Source: Verrucomicrobiota bacterium
GTDB lineage: Bacteria; Verrucomicrobiota; Verrucomicrobiia; Chthoniobacterales; Terrimicrobiaceae
Direction of reading: 5' to 3'
Length of the DNA stretch: 64,000 nucleotides
Assembly (NCBI GenBank): GCA_026398255.1
Contig: JAPLTG010000029.1
Coordinates: 1-64,000 of the forward strand
Below the pieces are notes generated by a model. The model saw nothing but the letters and a program-made list of their open reading frames with translations, was not told where the DNA came from and made no database searches. Of the stretch, positions 15,857 to 24,229 are shown piece after piece. The position numbers and the translations under genes are program-made. Numbering within the stretch: position 1 is the stretch's first letter; each line of letters opens with the position of its first letter.

Positions 15857-17773
15857 CTAATTGCGGATTTTAGTCGCATTTGCCAGCATGATCCGTGCCA
15901 GTTCCAAGGCGGATCGGCTTGAAATAGTCTGGCGTTCTGGCGGAATGCCCTCGAGTAGCTTCACAGCGGAGGAAAAATCTCCCATATCCATGTAGCACGC
16001 GGCCAGATTTTCGAAGCCCTCGATACGATCGGGGTATCTTTTAATCACGAGGGAAAAACATTCGATGGCTTTGGGGAAGTCCTGCTGTTTGGCATAGAGA
16101 GTTCCAAGATTATTGACGATATGGATTCGGTTGGGATTGTGCTTTCGTGCTAATTCCAGTGCCTTGATGGCTTCTATCTCTTTACCGCAGTTTTGAAGCC
16201 CCATTCCCTCGTAAAAAGCCACCGGCGTGGCGAGAGGATCGAGAGTTTTCCATGGGGTCGCAGCCAATCGGGAATAATCTATAGTGGCCTCCCACTTTTG
16301 CAGGCTGTAAACGCCTCGGGTAATTTGAATGTAGAATTCCTGTTGGGTTGCTGCGTGGCTGTAATAGAGGCCGACTCCAAGCGGGAGGAGGATCAACCCT
16401 GTCACTAAACGAATGAGGGTTTGGGGGGCGGGCTGCGAAGAATTTTTTTGAGACAATTCAAGCACCTCATGCCTCAAGGCAACGGCGATTGCGGCATAAA
16501 GTGACAAGTAAACAAAGTGGCTGACTCTCTCCAGCGGGAAATCGAAAAAGGATATCACGAGATAACTCGATAGGGCCATTAAGCAAAAGGCCGCGAGCCA
16601 AGCTTGCTCGCGCGTTGGATTTTTTCGGAAGACGGAAATAAAATAGAAAAATGTCAATGCGAAAATTCCGAAAAAAGCAGCGAATCCCAGAATGCCCTTT
16701 TCGACCAGCACCCACAGAAAATCATTGTGTGGCTGAAGCCAGTTTGTTCCGACAGCTGAAAAATCAATTCCATCTCCGCCGAAATACTCATCCAGCCGAA
16801 CGGTGAAGTTTCCCGCCCCCACTCCCCATGGAAAATGATCCTTGATCATCTGGAGAGTAATGTTCCAAGCCATTAACCTGCCGCCGATGGAGGCATCTGC
16901 CGCGCCTGAAAGAATGCTTCTGGCGCGAGCAACGATCGGGTTTGATCCGTCTCCGAGTATCAGAAAAGCTGCTACAAGAATAAAACCGGCAAATCCGAAA
17001 CCGAGCAGCACATTTCGAATTCGGCGAGATACACCGAATAAATTCGGCTTTGCCAATATAGGTAGTAGCAGTGCGACTCCTCCAGCAAGCACACCGAGGT
17101 AGGCGGCACGCGTTTGTAACAGCACGATTAAAATCGCCAGCCCTGCTCCAACCACAATGGCGGCCATGCGCCAAAAGCCCTGCAGAACCGCGATGCCGCA
17201 TAAACACAGGGGAAGCACAAGACACATAAAGCTGGCGTAGAGGTTGACATTCGACATCAGTCCATCAATACCCTCCATCGCTGCTCGCGAATGCAGGCCC
17301 AGCCCGAGACTTGTGAGGATTTGGTAAAAACCAACAGTTGTCGATACGCCGCCAGCACAGAGGGCGATTTTCACCACCTTGAGATGCCAACCCTCCAGCC
17401 TTGGAAAGAACACACAAGCAGCGCAAAAAAATATAAACCCGCCCAGAGTCTTGAAGCAGTCCGTGAATCCGGCAGTAAAATTTAAAGCAAGAAAAAGTGA
17501 ACCCCAAGAAATCAGCACATAGGCCGCGAAGCAGTAGACCAAGACATTCTGGAGCGTAGATATCTCCAGCGAATGAGCGCCTCTAAAAACCATCACTACC
17601 CCCCCAACCGCAAGAGCAATGTAAAGAAAGCCGAGTCGGGGAATGAGCGTTATGTCCATACACCGCGTTTCAAATACGCAAGCCAGCCCAATGAGCAAGG
17701 CAGCAAATAAACAGATCAAAGCAGACTTCAAGCGTTTATTTGGAATTGGGATTAGCTTTTTTTTGCCCATCAA
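15857..17773 (-). CDS. O-antigen ligase/polymerase (Wzy_C-like) with C-terminal TPR
   Basis: This 638-residue integral membrane protein has about 12 hydrophobic segments. It has a large loop holding GVGAGNFTVRLDEYF and WLQPHNDFLWVLVEKGILGF near residues 320-360, where WaaL/Wzy enzymes carry their conserved His. The last 180 residues are soluble and contain tetratricopeptide-type helices: KALELARKHNPNRIHIVNNL, then GTLYAKQQDFPKAIECF and ENLAACYMDMGDFSSAVKLL. Such proteins join or polymerise lipid-linked oligosaccharides on the periplasmic face. It is separated by an IS remnant from the other polysaccharide genes at 19398-23685, with which it probably works. Confidence 0.82.
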   Translation of the reverse strand: MMGKKKLIPIPNKRLKSALICLFAALLIGLACVFETRCMDITLIPRLGFLYIALAVGGVVMVFRGAHSLEISTLQNVLVYCFAAYVLISWGSLFLALNFTAGFTDCFKTLGGFIFFCAACVFFPRLEGWHLKVVKIALCAGGVSTTVGFYQILTSLGLGLHSRAAMEGIDGLMSNVNLYASFMCLVLPLCLCGIAVLQGFWRMAAIVVGAGLAILIVLLQTRAAYLGVLAGGVALLLPILAKPNLFGVSRRIRNVLLGFGFAGFILVAAFLILGDGSNPIVARARSILSGAADASIGGRLMAWNITLQMIKDHFPWGVGAGNFTVRLDEYFGGDGIDFSAVGTNWLQPHNDFLWVLVEKGILGFAAFFGIFALTFFYFISVFRKNPTREQAWLAAFCLMALSSYLVISFFDFPLERVSHFVYLSLYAAIAVALRHEVLELSQKNSSQPAPQTLIRLVTGLILLPLGVGLYYSHAATQQEFYIQITRGVYSLQKWEATIDYSRLAATPWKTLDPLATPVAFYEGMGLQNCGKEIEAIKALELARKHNPNRIHIVNNLGTLYAKQQDFPKAIECFSLVIKRYPDRIEGFENLAACYMDMGDFSSAVKLLEGIPPERQTISSRSALELARIMLANATKIRN

Positions 17774-17807
17774 TCAAAAATCCTATTTGTTAAGAGTCTT
17801 GCCTAGT

Positions 17808-18456
17808 TTAGAGAGGAAAATAGCGCATTTGCGTTAGCAGAATTGAATAGATGTTATCACTTCGATGATTGAAACGCCACTCCGATTCATTGACGTGCAT
17901 GAGGAATTTTCCCTTTCGGACCACGCGAAGTTTTGCCATGTGAAACTTCGCATAACGCCAAAAAAGATTCGATGCCGTTAACATGATTCCCCTCACGAAT
18001 TCATTTTCAAGGTGGTGAAAGCGGTGGTGTTGATAGCCATTTGTTAGCAATCCATCGTAAGCCTTCCAGCCATCGGTATAAACAACGCTGCCATTCATAA
18101 TTCGGCCTTGAAGAATTGGCATAGGCTCTGTATTGGAACAGTTTTTGACGACACTCAAAAACACCCTTCCTTGTCGTTTATGCAGGCCCAGAACAGGGAT
18201 TTTACCGGACGCTCCTCTTCCGCGTTTGCCACGAACTCGCCTGGGCCAAAATAGCTTTCATCAACTTCAATATCCCCATAAACGGCTTGGATTCCTGGAT
18301 GGCCATATTAACTATCTGGTCACGAAGCAGAGTGAAAATCCGCTGAACAGCGTTGCGGTTGATCGCTCTTAAATTTGCTGTCGATGTGGTTGGGATGTCC
18401 TCGCAAAAAACACTTACACAGTTCCAAAAAGCAAGCCAAAATATCCACAAGTTAAA
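17808..18456 (-). mobile_element. IS1595-family transposase pseudogene (ISXO2-like)
   Basis: The transposase can be followed over three frames: IPTTSTANLRAINRNAVQRI, then GDIEVDESYFGP with the first catalytic Asp, then RVRGKRGRGASGKIPVLGL running on through VVYTDGWKAYDGL to ESEWRFNHRSDNIYSILL. At least two frameshifts, both near 18230-18290, separate these pieces, and the zinc-finger N-terminus is short or missing. It is an inactive ISXO2-like element. I could not identify terminal inverted repeats with confidence. It sits between the O-antigen ligase gene and a secreted-protein gene. Confidence 0.82.
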
Positions 18457-18484
18457 ACAGTTCGAACATTCACCGGAATAAAAA

Positions 18485-18510
18485 ACGCGGGGCCCTATTG
18501 GGCCCCGCGT
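18485..18510 (-). terminator. Intrinsic terminator after the second secreted-protein gene
   Basis: A perfect 11-bp stem, acgcggggccc paired with gggccccgcgt, encloses the loop TATT. On the minus strand it is followed directly by five T residues (18481-18485 read in complement). It begins 26 bases after the stop of the gene at 18537 and is a textbook Rho-independent terminator. Confidence 0.9.
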
Positions 18511-18536
18511 CAATTAGATTTTCAGGAATTAAGTGT

Positions 18537-19217
18537 TTATTCTTCTGTCACTAAGGAGGTTCCTGATAGAGGAAGAGTAACAGTCACATTAAGTTGCAAG
18601 GTGTTGGTGGAATCGACTTCGATAATTGTGCCTACACCATTTGATGGGATATCGAGAATGTCAATATTGTAAACTCCTGCAGAGTAATTGGTTGTAGTTG
18701 TCGTGACGCTGTTTTTTGTAGCGGTCTTCTTGTTGGAAACAACTAAATCTGCAATCATTTCATCGGAATAGAAAACATCAGATTCAGCTGGCACAAAATC
18801 GTAAGAAATGGTATTCCCGGATTTTGCTGATTTAAGTGCACCAAGTTGTCCTGATGCAAAAGTGCCGGCACCCTCAATCACCCAAACAAGCTGATACCCT
18901 CTGGCTGCAGTGGAATTTCCGCCAAAGATCGAATTGAGGATCGATGCATTGGTTATTTTCCTAACTGTGCTTGATACGGTGGCTGAACCGGAATCGGTAT
19001 TCTGAGTGATAACCGTTCCCGCAATAGTAACAGGGTTGATAGTTTCAGAAACTGTGGAGTTTCCAAAGGTAATATTGAGGTATTTTCCCGGAGTAATCTT
19101 CATGGATCCAACAAAGGATTGAGAATCTTTCTGCCCAACGCTTGTTTGAGCCGATGCAGAATAAATTGCAGTCATTGCAATCGCTCCCGCAGCTATTAAT
19201 TTGATAGTGTTTTTCAT
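18537..19217 (-). CDS. Secreted protein of unknown function
   Basis: The 226-residue protein starts with a signal peptide (LIAAGAIAMTAIYSASAQ). The mature part is rich in Ser, Thr, Asn and Val with a predicted all-beta character, including a Thr run (NSVTTTTTNYSAGVYNIDIL). It has no cysteine and no recognised domain. Size, composition, signal-peptide end at AQ, CAA-rich leader and strong terminator all resemble the secreted gene at 14318-15106, but I see no convincing sequence alignment between them. A 16-base sequence is duplicated across its start codon (19199-19231). It may be an abundant surface or matrix protein. Confidence 0.68.
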   Translation of the reverse strand: MKNTIKLIAAGAIAMTAIYSASAQTSVGQKDSQSFVGSMKITPGKYLNITFGNSTVSETINPVTIAGTVITQNTDSGSATVSSTVRKITNASILNSIFGGNSTAARGYQLVWVIEGAGTFASGQLGALKSAKSGNTISYDFVPAESDVFYSDEMIADLVVSNKKTATKNSVTTTTTNYSAGVYNIDILDIPSNGVGTIIEVDSTNTLQLNVTVTLPLSGTSLVTEE

Positions 19218-19231
19218 TTGATAGTGTTTTT
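19199..19231. repeat. 16-base direct repeat across the start codon of the secreted gene
   Basis: The sequence atttgatagtgttttt is found at 19199-19214 and again, unchanged, at 19216-19231, one base apart. On the coding strand the first five codons after the ATG (KNTIK) are thus repeated as an untranslated copy just before it. It is probably a recent tandem duplication. Confidence 0.85.
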
Positions 19232-19397
19232 AATTTTGTTTGTTTGGTTGGTGGTATTACTGCGAGAGTTTTTTCTTACTGCCCGCCCGCGCCACGTTTA
19301 TCTTTCGTTGCGCATGATGCGTCAATAAAAAAATGCACGACCCGCAAAGCGCGATTGCAAGCGCTCGAGCGGTCGCTTCAAAAAAAATTTCACTGGT

Positions 19398-21371
19398 TCA
19401 CGCCGACTTATTTCCCATCGAAGCCAGGGTGCCCGGCGACCGGAAATTAGAATTCTGCGAACCATTGGGATAGCCAACAAGCAAGGCCATCCACCGCATT
19501 GCCTCGTCGGAACTCATGTAATGCAGCCGCCATCTCATGGCCTCCAACGGCTCGATAACTGCGGGATGAGCGGACTGTAAAATACGGCGGATTTTGGGGT
19601 GGGATGATGTGGCAACTCTCTCCGCTGGATGAATGGGAGTCTCGCAGAGTTTTTCACCAGGCCGGAGACCGGTGTAAACAATGTGAATGTCGCGGTCGGG
19701 CTCGAATCCCTGTAGCTGGATCATTTGGCGAGCGAGATCATCGATGCGAATCGGAAAGCCCATATCAAGAACGAAGGAATCCGCAGGCTCCGCGAAGGTG
19801 GCAGATTGAAGGATCAAGCCAACCGCCTCCGGAATACTCATAAAATAACGCTCCACATCGGGGTGGGTCACGGTGACTGGCCCGCCTGCGGCAATCTGAC
19901 GCCGGAAGACGGGAACCACGCTACCTGAAGAATCGAGCACATTGCCGAAACGCACGGAACAAAAAACCATGTGACCACATTCCTTGCCCTGCAACTCGGA
20001 GAGAACCAACTCAGCGAGCCGCTTGCTGGCTCCCATGGCATTGGATGGATCCACAGCCTTGTCAGTGGAGACGAGAACAAATCGCTGTGCCCCGTGCTTC
20101 TGGGCAGCGCGGGCGCAGAACAATGTGCCGAAAGTATTGTTCCAAACAGCCTCACCGGGCTGTCTCTCCATCAAGGGGACATGTTTGTGGGCAGCGGCAT
20201 GGAAAACAATCGTGGGCGAGTAGGTGGAGAAAACAGTATCCAGTTGGTGCTCATTGCAAACACTCCCCGCGACAGCCTCCAAAGCAAGTGCTGGGTAATC
20301 CCTCAAAATCTCCTGTTCCACCTCGAACAGCGCTGGCTCGGCACGCTCCATGAGCACAAGCAGCTCAGGATTGCGCGCAGCAATTTGTCGGCAAAGTTCC
20401 CGCCCAATACTGCCGCCAGCACCGGTGACCAGCACCCGCGCGCCGTGAATCATGGTATTGATCGAATCTTCATCCAACGAAACAGGGGCGCGACCGAGCA
20501 GATCCTCGGGGGCCACATGGCGAAGGCGCTCCACAGAAAACTTTCGGCCGAGAATGCAACTTACCGAAGGCAAGATGTCGTGGTCAATCCCCGCAGAATT
20601 TAGCTCGGAGACAATGCGCGAGATCAAGCCGGGAGAGGCCTCTGGCATGGCCAGAATGGCTTTGCTGATTTCCAGCCTAGATAAGGCAGGGAGCATTTCC
20701 GCGAAATTACAAACCACGGGTATGCTGTGAAGCGTGCGACCAATTTTCTGAGAATCATCGTCAAAAAAACAAACAACATCCAAGCCAAGTCCCGGCTTGC
20801 ATTGAATCTCGCGCACAAGAGTTGCGCCCGCCTCACCGGCTCCAAGAATGGCCACCCTTTTGGCCTGTGCCGATTGAGCTCTCTTAACGAAGAAACGATC
20901 CCTGAGAGTCTTCATCATGATGCGCAATCCACAGACTCCGAGAAATGAAAGAATAAAATCTACTACAATTGTCCCCCTCGGAATCATCCCCTCGCCACCA
21001 GTTATAAACCAAGCAACAAGCTGAAAGATAGCTGCGGCACCCAAACCCGCGAAAACCATTTTTGCATCGGGAAAGCTGAAAAATGTAAGCAAGCTTCGGA
21101 ATTGGCCGACAAAAGCGAGGATGGCTAGTTTGAGAGCAATGACCCAAAGGACGGATTCAGCCCACCTTTGAAGAAACTCTGGCGGAATATTCAAATCAAA
21201 CCGTGTCAAGAGCGCGAGCAAAGACGAAAGGCAAAATATCAATGAGTAAGACACTACCAACAGAGGCGCGCGCAAAGGGCCGGTAATCCAATCATGGAGC
21301 AATTCGGAAAATCTATTGTCCCCGGCTAGTCGCATTAGTGGCTGACTCCTTCCGATTGTGAGATTTTCCAT
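19398..21371 (-). CDS. Membrane NDP-sugar 4,6-dehydratase/epimerase (CapD/WbpM/PglF type)
   Basis: The 657-residue protein has four N-terminal membrane helices, a first nucleotide-binding fold (VAILGAGEAGATLVREI near residue 168) and a C-terminal SDR domain (VLVTGAGGSIGRELCRQI near residue 313). The catalytic region reads VLVSTDKAVDPSNAMGASKR. This keeps the D-K pair of inverting and retaining UDP-GlcNAc 4,6-dehydratases, with Met replacing the usual SDR tyrosine, as in PglF/WbpM. It makes a 4-keto-6-deoxy sugar nucleotide for envelope polysaccharide. Its start overlaps the end of the phosphoglycosyl transferase gene by 37 bases. Confidence 0.9.
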   Translation of the reverse strand: MENLTIGRSQPLMRLAGDNRFSELLHDWITGPLRAPLLVVSYSLIFCLSSLLALLTRFDLNIPPEFLQRWAESVLWVIALKLAILAFVGQFRSLLTFFSFPDAKMVFAGLGAAAIFQLVAWFITGGEGMIPRGTIVVDFILSFLGVCGLRIMMKTLRDRFFVKRAQSAQAKRVAILGAGEAGATLVREIQCKPGLGLDVVCFFDDDSQKIGRTLHSIPVVCNFAEMLPALSRLEISKAILAMPEASPGLISRIVSELNSAGIDHDILPSVSCILGRKFSVERLRHVAPEDLLGRAPVSLDEDSINTMIHGARVLVTGAGGSIGRELCRQIAARNPELLVLMERAEPALFEVEQEILRDYPALALEAVAGSVCNEHQLDTVFSTYSPTIVFHAAAHKHVPLMERQPGEAVWNNTFGTLFCARAAQKHGAQRFVLVSTDKAVDPSNAMGASKRLAELVLSELQGKECGHMVFCSVRFGNVLDSSGSVVPVFRRQIAAGGPVTVTHPDVERYFMSIPEAVGLILQSATFAEPADSFVLDMGFPIRIDDLARQMIQLQGFEPDRDIHIVYTGLRPGEKLCETPIHPAERVATSSHPKIRRILQSAHPAVIEPLEAMRWRLHYMSSDEAMRWMALLVGYPNGSQNSNFRSPGTLASMGNKSA

Positions 21372-21916
21372 AGCGTTAAAAGAAGGATTTTCAGATCGAA
21401 AAGAAAAGTCGAACTGCGCAAGTATTGGTGGTCCAAATCCACCTTTCTCTCAAGGGGAATTTCATCACGGCCATTGACTTGAGCCCATCCGGTAATGCCT
21501 GGACGCAAGGAATGAATGCCGAGTTTTGTTCGTTCAAAAACGAGATCATCTTGATTGAATAAAGCGGGGCGCGGGCCGACAAGTGACATGTCGCCCACCA
21601 ACACACTCCATAACTGAGGCAGTTCGTCGAGGCTCGTTCGACGCAGGAAGCGCCCGACAGGAGTCAAATGAGTATCCGGATCCTGGATGAGGTGGCTAGC
21701 GACCTGAGGAGCGCTGACATGCATGGAGCGGAATTTCGGCATCAAAAAAAATTTATTCCACATGCCAACCCGCTTCGAAACATGAAAAACAGGCCCCGTA
21801 GAGCTGAGCCGGACTAAAATCGCGCATAGGAAAAAAAGGGGGCTTAGAATGAACAGCAGAGCGCCCGAGATCAGAATGTCGAAAAATCGCTTAAGCATCC
21901 AATTGTTGCCATTCAT
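21335..21916 (-). CDS. Monotopic phosphoglycosyl transferase (PglC/WecP-like sugar transferase)
   Basis: The 193-residue protein has the small-PGT layout. A re-entrant hydrophobic helix (FDILISGALLFILSPLFFLC) is followed by GPVFHVSKRVG, FLMPKFRSM and the catalytic Asp-Glu pair in TSLDELPQLWSVL, then GDMSLVGPRPA. It transfers a sugar phosphate from a nucleotide sugar to undecaprenyl phosphate on the cytoplasmic face, starting a surface glycan. Its neighbour encodes a dehydratase that could make the deoxy-sugar donor, as pglF does for pglC in Campylobacter. The reading frame runs 37 bases into the dehydratase gene. Confidence 0.92.
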   Translation of the reverse strand: MNGNNWMLKRFFDILISGALLFILSPLFFLCAILVRLSSTGPVFHVSKRVGMWNKFFLMPKFRSMHVSAPQVASHLIQDPDTHLTPVGRFLRRTSLDELPQLWSVLVGDMSLVGPRPALFNQDDLVFERTKLGIHSLRPGITGWAQVNGRDEIPLERKVDLDHQYLRSSTFLFDLKILLLTLWKISQSEGVSH

Positions 21917-21927
21917 GAAAAATCATT

Positions 21928-23685
21928 CTACTGGCGCTTCCAAGCGCTAGGAGGCTCGAAATTCCGGGGGTTGAATTTCAAATCATGAACTGCGGGTCCA
22001 TGGTCGAATACCAAATCGGCATTCATGCGTTCAAAAATGCCAGTCGGAGGCCGAAGACCTCTTGGCAATACATTTCCAATACAGTCGAGTGCTCTTAAAA
22101 ATGTCCGTGGGATTTTTATGAATCTCGGCGCAATGCCGACTGAATCAAAAACCCGCCCTGCCATTTCCAAGTAGGCCAGCGTCTCACCCCCTGAAAGATC
22201 ATAGACCGCTTGGCTTTTTCCCAGGCGAAGCGCCGATAAACAGGCTTTAGCGACATCTTGGGCATGGAGAGGCTGACGAAGCCCATTAGCAGGGAATAGC
22301 ACGGGCAGGCATTGGAATTTTCTAATAAACCGGGCCATTGTAGCGATGTTTGCATCCCCCTTTCCATCGTAGGTGAGAGTCGTCCGAAGCACAACGAGGG
22401 ACACTCCCTTTTGCACGGCCCAGTTTTTCAAAGCTTCTTCCGCTTTTTCAAGATTGCTGGCCACTATGCGTTCGCGAGGGTCCCGCGAGTTTTTTTTGGT
22501 GAAGCGGCTCGTTGAGGATACGGCGACCAAACGCTCGACACCGGCCAATTCCAGAAGCGGCAGGGCTTGCGGCAGAGCTGTGATTGGGCAAAGGGCAATC
22601 CAAACTGGAATCCTTCCGGCACCAAAAACTCCCGAGGCCGAAAAAGGCCGCCAATCGAACTCCGGGCTTTTTCCCTTAGGGTTTCTAGAAAAAGTCACCG
22701 GGTTCCAACCGTCGCTCCGGGCCAACGGCAAGAGATGTCCGCCTAGAAAGCTTGAGGCACCCACAACTCCAATATCGGACACTCCCGCCCGACGGGGACA
22801 ATACGCTGGCTCCATGGGAGCATGCTCTTGCCCATTACTGCAAATCTTCTCGCGCGCGCAGACTGCGGCAAACCTTATCCACACTCCGGCGTGAATGATT
22901 GGTTTAAAAAAAGCCCGAGGACCATGCCCAATATGCTTTTGAAAAAATCGAAGCATGCCTTTGTGCTTGTGCCACTCGACAAAGAGCGATTTCCCAGTGC
23001 CACAAACCCCTTTAGAATGGAATACCCTCGCAGCAGGACAACTGAAAACCAGCCAACCCCGACGCTTCGCAGAGACACACAAATCCAGATCCTCGCAGTG
23101 CAGAAAATATCCCTCGTCAAAACCGCCGATTTCCTTAAAGACCTCCCGCCTGATCATCAGACAAGCACCCGAAACCGCATCGACCTCCACGGGCTCTTCT
23201 GAGATTTTTTGATATTCCAAATGGAAATCGCTGCGACGCCACAATCGCCACAATCCGCTTGCTCTTGTAAAAGCCCTCCAGATCGTAGGCTCCGCCCGCC
23301 GCCCGCCTCCCTGCTCCTTGGAGTCCTCCCCAAGCAACATTCCGCCAACAATTCCCACTCGGGGGTAATGTTCCAAAAATTCACCAAGTTTTTCGAACAA
23401 GTCAGGCAAACAAATGCAATCGGGATTCAAAAAAAGCAGATAGTCGCCAGAGGATGAAGCTACACCCGCATTGCATCCTGCGGAAAACCCCGTGTTTTTC
23501 TGAAGACGAACCACACGAAACCCCACACACATTTCAAAACGGGAAACAACTGACTCAAAATTTTCAGGCTCGGAATGATTATCGACAACCACTACCTCGG
23601 CAACCTTGTCAATCACCGAAGCCAAGCAATTCTCCAATGCCATGCCGGCATTATGATTAACAATGATTACAGAAATTTTAGGCAC
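21928..23685 (-). CDS. GT2 glycosyltransferase fused to an SDR (epimerase-like) domain
   Basis: Residues 1 to about 280 form a GT-A glycosyltransferase of family 2, of the rhamnosyl-transferase-like subgroup: ISVIIVNHNAGMALENCL, VVVVDNHSE, LLFLNPDC and FDEGYFLHCEDLDLC. From about residue 300 a second domain begins (DIGVVGASSFLGGHLLPLA) with a Rossmann dinucleotide-binding motif. It continues as an NAD(P)-dependent epimerase-like fold to the end. The joint is in frame, with no stop or start codon between. The SDR half lacks an obvious YxxxK catalytic pair. The protein probably adds a sugar to the lipid-linked glycan, and what the SDR half does is unknown. Confidence 0.82.
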   Translation of the reverse strand: MPKISVIIVNHNAGMALENCLASVIDKVAEVVVVDNHSEPENFESVVSRFEMCVGFRVVRLQKNTGFSAGCNAGVASSSGDYLLFLNPDCICLPDLFEKLGEFLEHYPRVGIVGGMLLGEDSKEQGGGRRAEPTIWRAFTRASGLWRLWRRSDFHLEYQKISEEPVEVDAVSGACLMIRREVFKEIGGFDEGYFLHCEDLDLCVSAKRRGWLVFSCPAARVFHSKGVCGTGKSLFVEWHKHKGMLRFFQKHIGHGPRAFFKPIIHAGVWIRFAAVCAREKICSNGQEHAPMEPAYCPRRAGVSDIGVVGASSFLGGHLLPLARSDGWNPVTFSRNPKGKSPEFDWRPFSASGVFGAGRIPVWIALCPITALPQALPLLELAGVERLVAVSSTSRFTKKNSRDPRERIVASNLEKAEEALKNWAVQKGVSLVVLRTTLTYDGKGDANIATMARFIRKFQCLPVLFPANGLRQPLHAQDVAKACLSALRLGKSQAVYDLSGGETLAYLEMAGRVFDSVGIAPRFIKIPRTFLRALDCIGNVLPRGLRPPTGIFERMNADLVFDHGPAVHDLKFNPRNFEPPSAWKRQ

Positions 23686-23941
23686 AAAAGCTGATTGGAT
23701 GGAGCGTTGGTAAACCGACCAACCCTGTAACTAAATCTGCACCGAAAGGTGGAGCAAGGAACTTTGGTAGAAAGGAAGTCACAAACAACCATGCAAGCAG
23801 CAACGGTTGCGGCGGGGTCGTCATGCTGAGGAGTGGAGGCTGTCTTTCATGCTGTGCGCGGAGACACCGTTTTTTGTGGAGGCTTTACAGATCCCTTGAT
23901 AGCGGAGCTTCGGACTGATTGCGTCGGTTTCCTTGCTGGGA

Positions 23942-24049
23942 TGGCGGAGAGGGTGGGATTGATTCAGGCCTTCGGCCTTCACCCCTCCGGGGCTGCGCTT
24001 CGCTCAGTCTGTGCCGCTTCGCGGCGCTCGAACTTCGTTCTCATCCCAC
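23942..24049 (-). repeat. Hairpin-chain element bounded by a copy of the tRNA-Ser 3' end
   Basis: The stretch 23686-24083 holds no gene. It contains a copy of the tRNA-Ser 3' end: 23942-23960 matches 24084-24102 at 18 of 19 bases. In place of the normal T-loop it has about 83 bases forming five short hairpins (23967-23977, 23982-23992, 23993-24007, 24013-24025, 24030-24040). On the minus strand these have loops GAA or GGA. An outer stem pairs GTGGGAT (24043-24049 in complement) with ATCCCAC (23953-23959). It looks like a tRNA-derived repeat or a small structured RNA downstream of the tRNA. Confidence 0.6.
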
Positions 24050-24063
24050 ACCCATATTTTAGG

Positions 24064-24080
24064 AATCCGCTTCGCGGATT
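24064..24080 (-). terminator. Possible terminator hairpin just downstream of tRNA-Ser
   Basis: A perfect 7-bp stem (aatccgc/gcggatt) with a 3-base loop begins 3 bases after the tRNA CCA end on the minus strand. The bases that follow are AT-rich but not a clean T run. It could stop transcription or mark RNA processing. Its GAA loop is like those of the neighbouring hairpin-chain element. Confidence 0.45.
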
Positions 24081-24083
24081 ACT

Positions 24084-24171
24084 TGGCGGAGAGAGTGGGA
24101 TTCGAACCCACGGGACCTTGCGGTCCTCCGGTTTTCAAGACCGGCGCATTAGACCACTCTGCCACCTCTCC
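24084..24171 (-). tRNA. tRNA-Ser (anticodon TGA)
   Basis: The minus strand folds as a class II tRNA of 88 bases: acceptor stem GGAGAGG paired with TCTCTCC, anticodon stem CCGGT/ACCGG with loop CTTGAAA (anticodon TGA), a long variable arm GGACC-GCAA-GGTCC, and a T-arm GTGGG-TTCGAAT-CCCAC. The discriminator is G and CCA is encoded. It reads UCA-type serine codons. Confidence 0.97.
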
Positions 24172-24229
24172 TTGAGATTGAGAACTAATGCACCCCAGAG
24201 ATCGGGGCGGCAAACCGAAATTGTAAAAT

